From the NCBI GenBank assembly GCA_900540335.1, contig UQFC01000056.1, positions 1 to 17,474 on the forward strand: DNA of 17,474 bases, written 5' to 3'. A model generated the notes under the pieces. It had not been told where the DNA came from and did not search any database. It saw only the letters and a program-made list of their open reading frames with translations. A program made the position numbers and the translations under genes. Shown here piece after piece: positions 6,961 through 14,288 of the stretch. Within the stretch, counting starts at the first letter, position 1. Every line of letters begins with the position of its first letter. The DNA comes from an uncultured Clostridium sp. Lineage in GTDB: Bacteria > Bacillota > Clostridia > Lachnospirales > Lachnospiraceae.

Positions 6961-7661
6961 ACCATTTCTCCCTTTCTGCTTTCAGAATTCTTTGCGCCCG
7001 CCTTTTTTTCCGTATCCTCAGCAGAAGGACACAGATGACGGAGAAAACATTCCCCGCACCGGGGGCTTCGGGCTGTGCAGATTGTACGCCCCAGAGTGAT
7101 TACATGAATGTTCCAGAGAATCCAGTGATCCTCCGGCAGAACCTTCATCAAATCATACTCAATCTTTTCCGGATCCTCCTGACTGGTCAGTCCCAGCTTC
7201 CTTGATATCCGTTTCACATGAGTATCCACAACAATACTTGGCTCATTGTAAATATTCCCCCGGATTACATTGGCTGTTTTCCGTCCGACACCTGCCAGAG
7301 CTGTCAGTTCCTTCAATGTCCGCGGGACTTCTCCCTGGTGCTCCTCAATCAGTCGTTTACAGCAGGAAATAATGTTTTTTGCCTTGCTGTGGTAAAAGCC
7401 GATGGAATGAATGTCCTGCTCCAGCTCCTTCACATCTGCCCCGGCAAATTTTTCCAGAGTATCATATTTCTGAAATAAATCCGCCGTTACCAGATTCACC
7501 CTGGCATCTGTACACTGGGCGCTGAGAATTACGGCAATCAGCAGCTGCCAGGGTGTTTCATAATTCAGATAACAGCGGTACTCTGTCCCGTATTCTCTGT
7601 CCATGGCTGCAAGGATCTCGCCAATCCGCCTTTCCCGCTCTGCCCTGGTTTCCTTCTTCAT
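6957..7661 (-). CDS. nth: Endonuclease III (DNA glycosylase/AP lyase)
   Basis: This base-excision repair enzyme removes oxidised pyrimidines and cuts at abasic sites. With the chosen start it has 234 residues, close to the family norm. The helix-hairpin-helix LAGVGRKTANV holds the catalytic lysine (K128) and VVDTHVKRI the catalytic aspartate (D146). The C-terminal [4Fe-4S] cluster ligands are C195, C202, C205 and C211 (C-X6-C-X2-C-X5-C). I chose the ATG at 7661 because AAGGAG lies 6 bases upstream and the protein then begins MKKETRAERE. A longer reading from 7718 adds 19 residues that look non-family and would run through a strong hairpin. The last ~20 residues are a charged tail. It overlaps the exonuclease gene by four bases. 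Confidence 0.95.
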   Translation of the reverse strand: MKKETRAERERRIGEILAAMDREYGTEYRCYLNYETPWQLLIAVILSAQCTDARVNLVTADLFQKYDTLEKFAGADVKELEQDIHSIGFYHSKAKNIISCCKRLIEEHQGEVPRTLKELTALAGVGRKTANVIRGNIYNEPSIVVDTHVKRISRKLGLTSQEDPEKIEYDLMKVLPEDHWILWNIHVITLGRTICTARSPRCGECFLRHLCPSAEDTEKKAGAKNSESRKGEMV

Positions 7662-7673
7662 CTTCCACTCCTT

Positions 7674-7726
7674 TTTGCCACCCAAAGGGCAAACATGGTT
7701 ACAGAACTCTGTCTCCACATTTGCCC
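7674..7726 (-). promoter_or_regulatory. Two mutually exclusive hairpins before nth
   Basis: In the 99-base gap before nth, the minus-strand RNA can form GGGCAAAUGUGG paired with CCAUGUUUGCCC (7687-7726; 12 bp with two G-U pairs, and an inner ACAG/CUGU stem). Alternatively it can form UUUGCC paired with GGCAAA (7674-7693), which uses the same UUUGCC bases and ends directly against the AAGGAG ribosome binding site. No U tract follows either, so a terminator is unlikely. A translational switch, a processing site or a stabilising structure is possible. Confidence 0.4.
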
Positions 7727-7760
7727 CCTGAACGGGCGCTCCTTCCTTAAATTCTCCTAT

Positions 7761-9575
7761 TTAGAACAACGAAGCTGCCTGACACACTCCCTCACTGGAG
7801 CGCGGCTGCTTCTCCGGCTCCAGACAGCTCATCTCCGCATTATGCGTAAGCGGATCCCGCTTTCTGTAATCAAACAGCAGAATATTTCCGCTGCGAAGAA
7901 CCTCTGCATGAACCCTTGTTCCCAGTCCCCGCAGCTCCGGCGCCAGACGACGGATCCTCTCTTTATAAGGACTCTGATCCAGCGCAAATGAAGGCCTGCT
8001 CTTTGCATTTTCTCTCAGATAAAGATCACACATAAGAGCATCCTCTGCCTCCATCAGAAAATCTCCATCCGCCTGTTCCTTTACAAAATCATGGAGAATT
8101 TCATACCGGGCCAGACGGCTGTGATTCAGCCCGGTCAGCCCCTTCCTCTCATAATAATCTGCCAGCTGCTCATAAAAAACAAAGGCATCCTTCCATCTGG
8201 TCTCCAGATGCTTCAAGGTCCTGGTAAACTGTCCGCTGTTGTAGTACACCTCCACCATGTCTTCAATCCCCTTCAGCTTCAGCACATCATCATAAGACAG
8301 CCATCTGGTAGACAGCACCTCATAGGGCGGCCTGTCTCTGTAAACAAGACCGTAGTTCTCTGCCTGTTCAAACATAAAAGAACCCTTTAATACCTTTAAA
8401 AATCCCAGCTGAAGCTGCTCCGGCTCCATGGCATATACCTCATTAAAGGATTGGTGGAAGGAAGAATAGTCCTCCCAGGGAAGACCTGCAATCAAATCCA
8501 GGTGCTGATGAACATTATGACCGGCATTGATGCGGGCCACCACCTTTCTCAGCCGTTCCAGATCCATAACCCGGTGAATTTCCCGGATTGTTTTCGGATT
8601 AGTGCTCTGCACGCCGATTTCCAGCTGAATCAGTCCGGGCCGCATGGTGCCTATCAGCTCCAGTTCCTCACCATCCAGAAGATCCGCCGCAATTTCAAAA
8701 TGGAAATTCGTCACCCCGTTATCATGCTCCTTAATATGTCTCCATATTTCCATTGCATGACTCTTGCGGCAGTTAAAGGTTCTGTCCACAAATTTCACCT
8801 GCGGAACCCGGTTTTCCAGAAAATAATCCAGCTCCTTCTTCACCAGTTCCAGCTCGCGGAAACGGACAGATTTGTCCACGGAAGACAGACAGTAGCTGCA
8901 GGAAAAAGGACAGCCCCGGCTGCTTTCATAATAAATGATTCTGTTTTCAAAGCCCTCCAGCCTGGAATACAGGAAGGGAATCCGGCTCATATCCATTACC
9001 GGGCGGACAGGATGATCCTGAATCTCTCCATCCTTTCCCCGATAGGCTGCGGCCGGAAGAGAAGAAAGGCTTTCCCAGAATGCCTCCTCCTTTTTCGCCT
9101 GTTCTCTGCAGCCGGACATTCCGGCTGACCTTCTCACAGACATTCCCAGCTTTTCATAACAATTTAAAAGAGCGGCAAAGGTTTCCTCCCCCTCGCCTTT
9201 CATAATCCCCAGAATTTCCGGTTCCCGTCCCAGCAGCTCCGGGGCGTCAAACGACACCTCCGGACCGCCCAGCCAGATATCTGTGTCCGGAAGCACCTTA
9301 TGAAGATCCCGCACCAGCTCCAGACAGGGCACAATATTCCAGATATAGCAGGAAAATCCCACCATATCCGGCTTTCTCCGGTAAATATCCTCCAGAATCT
9401 GTTCCATTTGATTATTAATCGTATATTCACCAATCTCCACATGAACAGAGGGGAGCCCTGCCCCTTCCGGGAACAGGTCTCCCCGTGTCCGCTCCGCATA
9501 CGCCTTCAGGCTGTAAATCCCGGGATTAGAATGAATATACTTTGCATTCACCGCTGCCAGTAAAAATTTCATCAT
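7761..9575 (-). CDS. B12-binding-domain radical SAM protein (DUF4080 type)
   Basis: This 604-residue enzyme has three parts. An N-terminal cobalamin-binding-like Rossmann region (about residues 1-140) contains GFSCYIWN and WLGGPEVSFD but no DxHxxG histidine motif that I could see. The radical SAM barrel (about 210-430) has its [4Fe-4S] cysteines C222, C226 and C229 in SSRGCPFSCSYCLSS. The C-terminal ~170 residues correspond to the DUF4080 region. Such proteins cleave S-adenosylmethionine to start radical chemistry; methyl transfer or methylthiolation is the usual role of the B12-binding class, but the substrate is unknown. The start overlaps the dCMP deaminase stop as TAATG. No strong ribosome binding site is visible, so termination-reinitiation is probable. 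ATG at 9572 is an equally possible start. Confidence 0.88.
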   Translation of the reverse strand: MMKFLLAAVNAKYIHSNPGIYSLKAYAERTRGDLFPEGAGLPSVHVEIGEYTINNQMEQILEDIYRRKPDMVGFSCYIWNIVPCLELVRDLHKVLPDTDIWLGGPEVSFDAPELLGREPEILGIMKGEGEETFAALLNCYEKLGMSVRRSAGMSGCREQAKKEEAFWESLSSLPAAAYRGKDGEIQDHPVRPVMDMSRIPFLYSRLEGFENRIIYYESSRGCPFSCSYCLSSVDKSVRFRELELVKKELDYFLENRVPQVKFVDRTFNCRKSHAMEIWRHIKEHDNGVTNFHFEIAADLLDGEELELIGTMRPGLIQLEIGVQSTNPKTIREIHRVMDLERLRKVVARINAGHNVHQHLDLIAGLPWEDYSSFHQSFNEVYAMEPEQLQLGFLKVLKGSFMFEQAENYGLVYRDRPPYEVLSTRWLSYDDVLKLKGIEDMVEVYYNSGQFTRTLKHLETRWKDAFVFYEQLADYYERKGLTGLNHSRLARYEILHDFVKEQADGDFLMEAEDALMCDLYLRENAKSRPSFALDQSPYKERIRRLAPELRGLGTRVHAEVLRSGNILLFDYRKRDPLTHNAEMSCLEPEKQPRSSEGVCQAASLF

Positions 9576-10075
9576 TATACATCAATCTCAATCTTTCTTC
9601 CCGTAATTTCATACTGATAATACCGTACCCCCGCTGCATTCAACATCCGCTTGGACGCCCGCACAGAAGGAGAATCCGGATACTTGTCTTCTTTGTAAAC
9701 AATCGTCTTGATTCCTGCCTGGATAATCGCCTTTGCGCATTCATTACAGGGGAAGAGAGTCACATACAGCTTGCTTCCCTCCAGACTGCCGCCTCTGTAG
9801 TTTAAAATAGCGTTCAGCTCACTGTGCGTCACATACAGATACTTGGCGCTGTACGGGTCTGTCGTCTCCTCCTCCTTTCCCCAGGGAAATTCATCGTCTG
9901 AGCATCCCCGCGGAAAACCATTGTACCCCATGGACAAAATCTTATTATCGTCACTGACAATACATGCTCCCACCTGCGTGTTGGGATCCTTGGAACGTCT
10001 TCCTGACAGGTCTGCCACACCCATAAAATATTCATCCCAGGAAATATAATCTGCTCTTTTTTTCGTACTGCTCAA
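9575..10075 (-). CDS. Deoxycytidylate (dCMP) deaminase
   Basis: This 166-residue zinc-dependent deaminase converts dCMP to dUMP for thymidylate synthesis. The zinc site is H84 with catalytic E86 (THSELNAI) and C110/C113 in PCNEC. The N-terminal NTQVGACIV and GYNGFPRGCSD segments are typical of the dCMP/ComEB group and distinguish it from free cytidine deaminases. The start codon is TTG, not ATG: GGAGG lies 8 bases upstream, and the protein then begins with SSTKKRADYISWDEYF, which matches the family. The gene sits 15 bases after the Sua5-type gene and overlaps the radical SAM gene by one base. The closest alternative is the competence-named ComEB branch of the same family. Confidence 0.93.
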   Translation of the reverse strand: MSSTKKRADYISWDEYFMGVADLSGRRSKDPNTQVGACIVSDDNKILSMGYNGFPRGCSDDEFPWGKEEETTDPYSAKYLYVTHSELNAILNYRGGSLEGSKLYVTLFPCNECAKAIIQAGIKTIVYKEDKYPDSPSVRASKRMLNAAGVRYYQYEITGRKIEIDV

Positions 10076-10090
10076 CGGTCTTCCCTCCTT

Positions 10091-11146
10091 TTACACATGA
10101 ATCACATGATATCCTGCTGCCTTCGTCAGGCGGTTCATAATCGCCTGTCCCAGATGATCTCTGGAAAAGCTTTCTGAGTAAATATAGTCTACGCCCAGAT
10201 CGTCAAATTCCCGCAGAACAGCAAACAGATTGTGGGCAATGGTTTCCTCTCTGGATCTCTGTCCTACACTGCGGATTTCTCCATAATGATACCGCGCCCT
10301 GGTTTCGTCTGTGCAGATTACGCCGACCCGGCATCCCTCTTCTTCCCGTTCCCTGGAAAGGCGGTTGATCTGCTCCACCACATCATCCAGCCCGCCTTCC
10401 AATAAAATCAGATCCCCGTGCGGCGCATAGTGGCGGTATTTCATTCCCGGCGCCTTGGGACGCAGATCCTCTCTTGGCGGTCCCTGAATAGCCGGATCAA
10501 TCTCCACATGACCGGCAACTGCCTCCAGCATTTCCATCGTCACTGCACCGGGACGCAAAAGCACAGGAACCGGACCGGACACATCCACAATCGTGGATTC
10601 CACTCCAATTCCCACCGGGCCTCCATCCAGAATCATCTCAATCTTTCCATTCATATCCTGCCATACATGCTGGGCTGTCGTCGGACTTGGCCGCCCGGAG
10701 GTATTGGCGCTGGGCGCTGCAATCGGCACACCGGACATGGCAATCAGCCTGGCTGCAACAGGATCGCTTGGCATCCGCACGGCAACCGTATCAAGGCCGC
10801 CGGTTGTTCCGTAAGGGACAATCCCGCTTTTCGGAAAAACCATTGTCAGCGGGCCCGGCCAGTACGCCTTTGCCAGCTTTCGTCCGGCTTCCGGAATCTC
10901 CTTCACCAGCGGCTCCAGCTCCTTCATACAGGAAATATGAGCAATCAGAGGATTGTCTGAGGGACGTCCCTTTGCTGCGTAAATCTTTCGGGCCGCATCC
11001 TCATTCAGGGCATTTGCCCCCAGTCCATATACCGTTTCTGTAGGAAATGCCACAAGACCGCCCTCCCGGATAATCCGGGCCGCCTCTGCCAGTTCCTCAT
11101 CCTTTATCCATTCGGAATCTTGAATTTTTATCAGTTTTGTCTCCAT
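10091..11146 (-). CDS. ywlC: L-threonylcarbamoyladenylate synthase (Sua5/YwlC)
   Basis: This enzyme makes threonylcarbamoyl-AMP from threonine, bicarbonate and ATP for the t6A37 modification of ANN-decoding tRNAs. The N-terminal YrdC/TsaC domain (about residues 12-210) has PTETVYGLG (35-43), KGRPSDNPL (60-68), SANTSGRPSPT and GVESTIVDV. A linker with KAPGMKYRHYAP (about 231-242) leads to the smaller Sua5 domain (about 245-351). The 351-residue length is that of the two-domain Sua5 form rather than the short TsaC form. It is the first gene of the long minus-strand operon. It has its own extended -10 promoter about 20 bases upstream and a GGGG-containing ribosome binding site about 10 bases before ATG. 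Confidence 0.95.
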   Translation of the reverse strand: METKLIKIQDSEWIKDEELAEAARIIREGGLVAFPTETVYGLGANALNEDAARKIYAAKGRPSDNPLIAHISCMKELEPLVKEIPEAGRKLAKAYWPGPLTMVFPKSGIVPYGTTGGLDTVAVRMPSDPVAARLIAMSGVPIAAPSANTSGRPSPTTAQHVWQDMNGKIEMILDGGPVGIGVESTIVDVSGPVPVLLRPGAVTMEMLEAVAGHVEIDPAIQGPPREDLRPKAPGMKYRHYAPHGDLILLEGGLDDVVEQINRLSREREEEGCRVGVICTDETRARYHYGEIRSVGQRSREETIAHNLFAVLREFDDLGVDYIYSESFSRDHLGQAIMNRLTKAAGYHVIHV

Positions 11147-11173
11147 TGTTCTTGTTCCCCTTTACTGGGGATT

Positions 11174-11202
11174 ATTATATCACAAGATTGTTTACGGGGA
11201 AA
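11174..11202 (-). promoter_or_regulatory. Extended -10 promoter of the long operon
   Basis: TGATATAAT (complement of 11174-11182) is a perfect TGnTATAAT extended -10. The -35 position 17 bases upstream reads TTTCCC (3/6), consistent with an extended -10 promoter needing little -35 contact. Transcription would begin near 11167, about 20 bases before the Sua5-type start codon. No other clear promoter was found between here and trmL. Confidence 0.65.
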
Positions 11203-11259
11203 GCAGGTGTTTCTGCCAGAAGAAAAAAAGAAATCCTCATTTTTACAGACTTTTTGTAT

Positions 11260-11286
11260 AAAAAAAGAAGCCCGCCTGCGAGCTTC
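11260..11286 (-). terminator. Intrinsic terminator of the cysK-rrf2 transcript
   Basis: On the minus strand GAAGCUCG and CGGGCUUC form an 8-bp stem (one U-G pair) with a 4-nt CAGG loop, followed by seven U. It starts 11 bases after the Rrf2-family stop codon and separates this unit from the operon promoter downstream. Confidence 0.9.
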
Positions 11287-11297
11287 TCCTCCTTTGT

Positions 11298-11705
11298 TCA
11301 GCTGGTTTTTATAATATCTGCAAGGGTTTTGTGATCAAAATAATCTGTCACCAGCTGATAAAACTCTGTCCACATCGGATAGGTACGGCATTCTGCCATC
11401 CTGCCGCAGGGTCTGGCCCCGCACTCCAGACAGGCCACCGGCGCCAGATCTCCCTCTGTCAGACGAAGGATCTCTCCAATCCTGCACTCCTCCGGCGGAC
11501 GGTTCAGCCGATATCCTCCTCCTCGTCCCTGCACCCCTTCAATCAATCCGTTTTTCGATAATACAGGAAGAATCCGCTCCAGATACTTCAGAGAAATTTC
11601 CTGTCTTTCTGCAATCTCCTTCATGGGTACATAGCCTCTTTCTGCATGCTCTGCAAGATCGATCAAGACCCGGAGTGCATATCTTCCCCTGGTTGAAATC
11701 ATCAT
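11298..11705 (-). CDS. Rrf2 family regulator with C-terminal cysteine cluster
   Basis: This 135-residue protein has the Rrf2 winged helix-turn-helix: MISTRGRYALRVLIDLAEH at the start, then ISLKYLERILPVLSKNGLI and GVQGRGGGYRLNR (wing). Cysteines C92, C95, C100 and C106 cluster after the dimerisation helix, where IscR-type members bind a [2Fe-2S] cluster; CymR-type members lack these. I chose ATG at 11705 (or 11702) because AGAGGTG lies about 6 bases upstream. The upstream extension to 11864 would overlap cysK and has no family match. It follows cysK by 55 bases and ends in a terminator. Control of cysteine or Fe-S supply, including its own operon through the two palindromes upstream of cysK, is inferred from position. 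Confidence 0.9.
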   Translation of the reverse strand: MMISTRGRYALRVLIDLAEHAERGYVPMKEIAERQEISLKYLERILPVLSKNGLIEGVQGRGGGYRLNRPPEECRIGEILRLTEGDLAPVACLECGARPCGRMAECRTYPMWTEFYQLVTDYFDHKTLADIIKTS

Positions 11706-11760
11706 AACAAACACCTCTCTCACAGAGCAATCATACCACGAATGCAGCTCACAGAGCAAC

Positions 11761-12696
11761 TCATTCTTCCGCAAACAGCGGGGTGGACAAATACCGGTCT
11801 CCCGTATCCGGCAGAAGCACAACAATGGTCCTGCCTTCATTTTCCGGACGTCCGGCCAGGTCAATGGCCGCAGCCACTGCAGCCCCTGCAGAAATGCCTA
11901 CGAGTACGCCTTCTTTTCTTCCTATCATCCGGCCTGCATCAAATGCCGCCTCATTGGAAACAGGAATCACCTCATCATAAATACGGGTATTCAGCACATC
12001 CGGTACAAAGCCTGCCCCGATACCCTGAATCTTGTGAGGACCTGCCTTCCCGGATGAAAGCACAGGAGAGGCCTCTGGCTCCACTGCCACAATCCGGATT
12101 TTCGGATTTCGCGCCTTCAGATACTCACCTACGCCGGTAATCGTTCCTCCCGTTCCCACACCTGCCACAAAGATATCCACATTTCCATCCGTGTCCTCAT
12201 AGATCTCCGGACCTGTTCCGGTTCTGTGAGCCTTGGGGTTGGCCGGGTTTACAAACTGCCCCGGAATAAAGCTGTCGGGAATCTCCTCCGCCAGCTCCTT
12301 TGCCTTTTCAATCGCGCCCTTCATACCCTTTGCACCCTCTGTCATCACTAGCTCCGCCCCGTATGCCTTCATCAGCTGCCGCCGCTCCACTGACATGGTT
12401 TCCGGCATTACGATTATCAGACGGTATCCTCTGGCTGCCGCCACTGCCGCAAGGCCGATGCCGGTATTGCCGCTGGTCGGTTCAATAATCACCGTCTCCG
12501 GCGTAATTTTTCCCTCTGCCTCCGCATCGTCTATCATAGCCTTTGCAATCCGATCCTTTACGGAACCTGACGGATTCAAATATTCCAGCTTCGCAAGAAT
12601 TCTTGCCTTCAGTCCGTATTCTTTTTCTATTTTCGATAACTCCAGCAGGGGTGTATGCCCAATCAGCTGATCCGAAGATGTATAAATTCTGCTCAT
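11761..12696 (-). CDS. cysK: Cysteine synthase A (O-acetylserine sulfhydrylase)
   Basis: This 311-residue PLP enzyme makes cysteine from O-acetylserine and sulfide. It has the PLP lysine K47 in NPSGSVKDR, the substrate loop PTSGNTGIGLA (about 73-83), the phosphate-binding GTGGTITGVGEYL and GISAGAA near the C terminus. Size and motifs match CysK rather than the larger cystathionine beta-synthase. The start at 12696 has AGGAGG 6 bases upstream and gives the normal N terminus MSRIYTSSDQLIGHTPLLEL; an in-frame extension to 12825 would run through the gene remnant and promoter. It is the first intact gene after a double-operator promoter and is followed by an Rrf2 regulator. Confidence 0.95.
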   Translation of the reverse strand: MSRIYTSSDQLIGHTPLLELSKIEKEYGLKARILAKLEYLNPSGSVKDRIAKAMIDDAEAEGKITPETVIIEPTSGNTGIGLAAVAAARGYRLIIVMPETMSVERRQLMKAYGAELVMTEGAKGMKGAIEKAKELAEEIPDSFIPGQFVNPANPKAHRTGTGPEIYEDTDGNVDIFVAGVGTGGTITGVGEYLKARNPKIRIVAVEPEASPVLSSGKAGPHKIQGIGAGFVPDVLNTRIYDEVIPVSNEAAFDAGRMIGRKEGVLVGISAGAAVAAAIDLAGRPENEGRTIVVLLPDTGDRYLSTPLFAEE

Positions 12697-12697
12697 C

Positions 12698-12789
12698 TTA
12701 ATCCTCCTGTTTTCCTGCGGCAAATCCTTTTTCCAGATCTGCAATAACATCATCAATGTGTTCTGTACCAATCGACAGGCAAATAATAA
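12698..12789 (-). pseudogene. 3' remnant of an O-acetylhomoserine sulfhydrylase-type gene
   Basis: Between the promoter and cysK, the minus strand reads in frame CLSIGTEHIDDVIADLEKGF followed by AAGKQED and a stop. This is the characteristic C-terminal end (RLSIGTEHIDD..) of the Cys/Met-metabolism PLP family, such as O-acetylhomoserine sulfhydrylase or cystathionine gamma-synthase. The usual arginine is a cysteine, one base change away. The rest of the gene (about 400 codons expected) is absent; the sequence upstream is operator and promoter. The cysK ribosome binding site lies in its last codons, and its stop ends one base before the cysK ATG. A deletion of most of an upstream sulfur-assimilation gene explains this best. 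Confidence 0.75.
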
Positions 12790-12792
12790 TCG

Positions 12793-12809
12793 CCTACTTT
12801 TTAAGTAGG
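12793..12809. promoter_or_regulatory. Palindromic operator over the cysK transcription start
   Basis: CCTACTTTTTAAGTAGG is a perfect 7-bp inverted repeat with a 3-base centre. It covers the predicted +1 (near 12807). It matches the second palindrome at 12830-12846 at 14 of 17 positions, and the centres are 37 bases apart. This is the layout of a repressor-bound promoter. Confidence 0.6.
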
Positions 12810-12813
12810 TTTT

Positions 12814-12842
12814 ATTATAGCGCAATATACCTACCTTGTAAA
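12814..12842 (-). promoter_or_regulatory. Strong promoter of the cysK unit
   Basis: On the minus strand TTTACA (complement of 12837-12842, 5/6) and TATAAT (complement of 12814-12819, 6/6) are separated by 17 bases. The -35 lies in the centre of one palindrome and the start site inside the other. Confidence 0.8.
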
Positions 12843-12854
12843 TAGGTATATTGC
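12822..12854. promoter_or_regulatory. Palindromic operator over the cysK -35 element
   Basis: GCAATATACCTA and TAGGTATATTGC form a perfect 12-bp inverted repeat around a 9-base centre that contains the -35 hexamer. The inner core CCTACCTTGTAAATAGG (12830-12846) repeats the downstream operator. The downstream Rrf2 protein is the natural candidate binder, by position only. Confidence 0.6.
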
Positions 12855-12865
12855 TGATTTTACTA

Positions 12866-13480
12866 TTATTTTAATTCCCCTACTGCCGGCTGAAAACTGA
12901 TCGTAAGAATATCTTTCATCCGGTTCATTCCTGCGATCGTTCCATCTGACATCCACTTCCGGTTTTTGCTTCCAGCCTCAGAAGAAGTATCGTTATACGA
13001 AGGCTCTGTTCCCATCAGCTCTGTCATTCTCTCCTCCCAGAGCTTTACTTCCTCATCCGTCACATCCCGTTCTCCGTTTACAATCCACAGCGATACCGAT
13101 TCTACGATTCCGTCCTCCCCGACTGTTGTATAAGCCTGATACGATTCCCCTTCCATAGTCACATTATAAATACGTCCTATATAAAATTCTCCATTCCTGT
13201 TTTCCTCTCCTCCGCCGAACAAACCGGATGTATACTTATCCTGCATACCAACCAGCTCTTTCAGGGACTCCAGAGAAGCCTCCGTGGAATCATCCGGTGT
13301 CTGCGATTCAAATTCCTGTTCCGTTTCTTCTGTTGGAAGTTCCAAAGCTGTTTCTGTTTCCTTTGTTTCTGTCACAGTCTCCCGGATATTCTTCGTCTCT
13401 GCGGTTTCATCCCTGCCGCAGCCAGCCAGCATCCCGACTGCCGCTGCTATTATCAATGCCTGCTTCCATCTTTTTTTCAT
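12866..13480 (-). CDS. Lipoprotein of unknown function
   Basis: This is a 204-residue exported lipoprotein. Its signal peptide (MKKRWKQALIIAAAVGMLAG) ends in a clear lipobox LAGC, making C21 the lipidated residue. A Thr/Glu-rich linker (about 25-70) follows, then a compact domain of about 130 residues with GRIYNVTMEGESYQAYTTVG and SVSLWIVNGERDVTDEEV. No family was recognised. I chose ATG at 13480 because AAAGGA lies about 8 bases upstream; the ATG at 13489 would sit directly on that ribosome binding site. It is not coupled to its neighbours: 111 bases separate it from the TPR gene, and the cysK promoter begins right after it. No terminator was seen at its end. Confidence 0.8.
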   Translation of the reverse strand: MKKRWKQALIIAAAVGMLAGCGRDETAETKNIRETVTETKETETALELPTEETEQEFESQTPDDSTEASLESLKELVGMQDKYTSGLFGGGEENRNGEFYIGRIYNVTMEGESYQAYTTVGEDGIVESVSLWIVNGERDVTDEEVKLWEERMTELMGTEPSYNDTSSEAGSKNRKWMSDGTIAGMNRMKDILTISFQPAVGELK

Positions 13481-13591
13481 AGAATTCATCCTTTCTGCCG
13501 TGATACGTTTCCTCTTATATCCTATAGATTCTTTTCGGAAGCAGAAAGTTGCGGTTATCTGAAATTAGTTATCAGTCGTTTTCACGATTTC

Positions 13592-14288
13592 TCATTCATT
13601 TTCTTCCATACTGTCCGGCCGATCCGTATCCGCCGCAAGGCCGCTCTCCTCGGAAGACCAGAAAATGTCCTCCCTCTCTGTTCCATCCGGGTTCAGAAAA
13701 ATCTGAAAGTATACGTCCTCCTCTGTCAGCTTGTAAAAAAGTCCCATGCAGTAATCCAGCCCCACCAGTACTGTATCCAGACAGGCCGCTCTGCCGTCCG
13801 GGTGGGCCCGTTCCAGCCATTGTCCGCTCAAAAGCCAGCCTGCGAACTGCTTCAGCCAGTCGGGATTCAATTTTGACATTCCCCCTTCGTTCATCTGGAA
13901 CACCAGATCGAGACGGCGATCATTTACTGTATACGGAAACTGCGTATAGGGTGCGTTGGGTATGTACTGCTCCGGCTTTGGACCAAAGATATTCCAGAAA
14001 CCTTCCATCCCCTCCTCACTGACCGTTATGCAGGAAATCGAGCGCTTTTTCTCATCCATATTCTCGTCCAGCCCCTGTTGGAGCAGTTGATCCGCATCCG
14101 GATTAATCCAGTGATACTCCATGGCTTCTAATGACGCGTTATTCTCGATTTCGTTTTTCAAAGTAAGAAACTCATAATCGCCGGGTTCCAGCGCAAGACC
14201 CCGGGCAACTGCTTCCAGCGCTCCGGTTTTATTTCCAAAGTGGCTGCGCAGCTTACCGGCCTGCAGCCAAATCCAGAGTGAATTTTTT
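13592..14288 (-). pseudogene. 3' part of a frameshifted TPR protein gene
   Basis: This frame continues the protein of the gene to its right after a one-base shift. It begins in an A-run (complement of 14283-14288) and first completes a TPR-like unit: W, A, G, A, V and P fall at consensus positions 4, 7, 8, 20, 24 and 32, ending in GLALEPGDYEFLTLK. About 185 residues follow with no recognised domain (PNAPYTQFPYTVNDRRLDLV, GLDYCMGLFYKLTEEDVYF). It lacks an obvious start codon with a ribosome binding site. It is therefore either not translated alone or reached by a frameshift; a sequence error would restore one protein of about 680 residues. Confidence 0.65.

Noticed and set aside
7662..7718. 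A 19-residue N-terminal extension of endonuclease III
   Set aside because: No good ribosome binding site, a non-family sequence, and it overlaps the hairpin; the ATG at 7661 has AAGGAG at the right distance.
8451..9128. A 225-residue plus-strand open frame
   Set aside because: Antisense to the radical SAM gene, which has clear family motifs on the other strand.
11706..11864. An N-terminal extension of the Rrf2 protein
   Set aside because: It would overlap the end of cysK, and the family N terminus MISTRGRYA begins at the later ATG with a good ribosome binding site.
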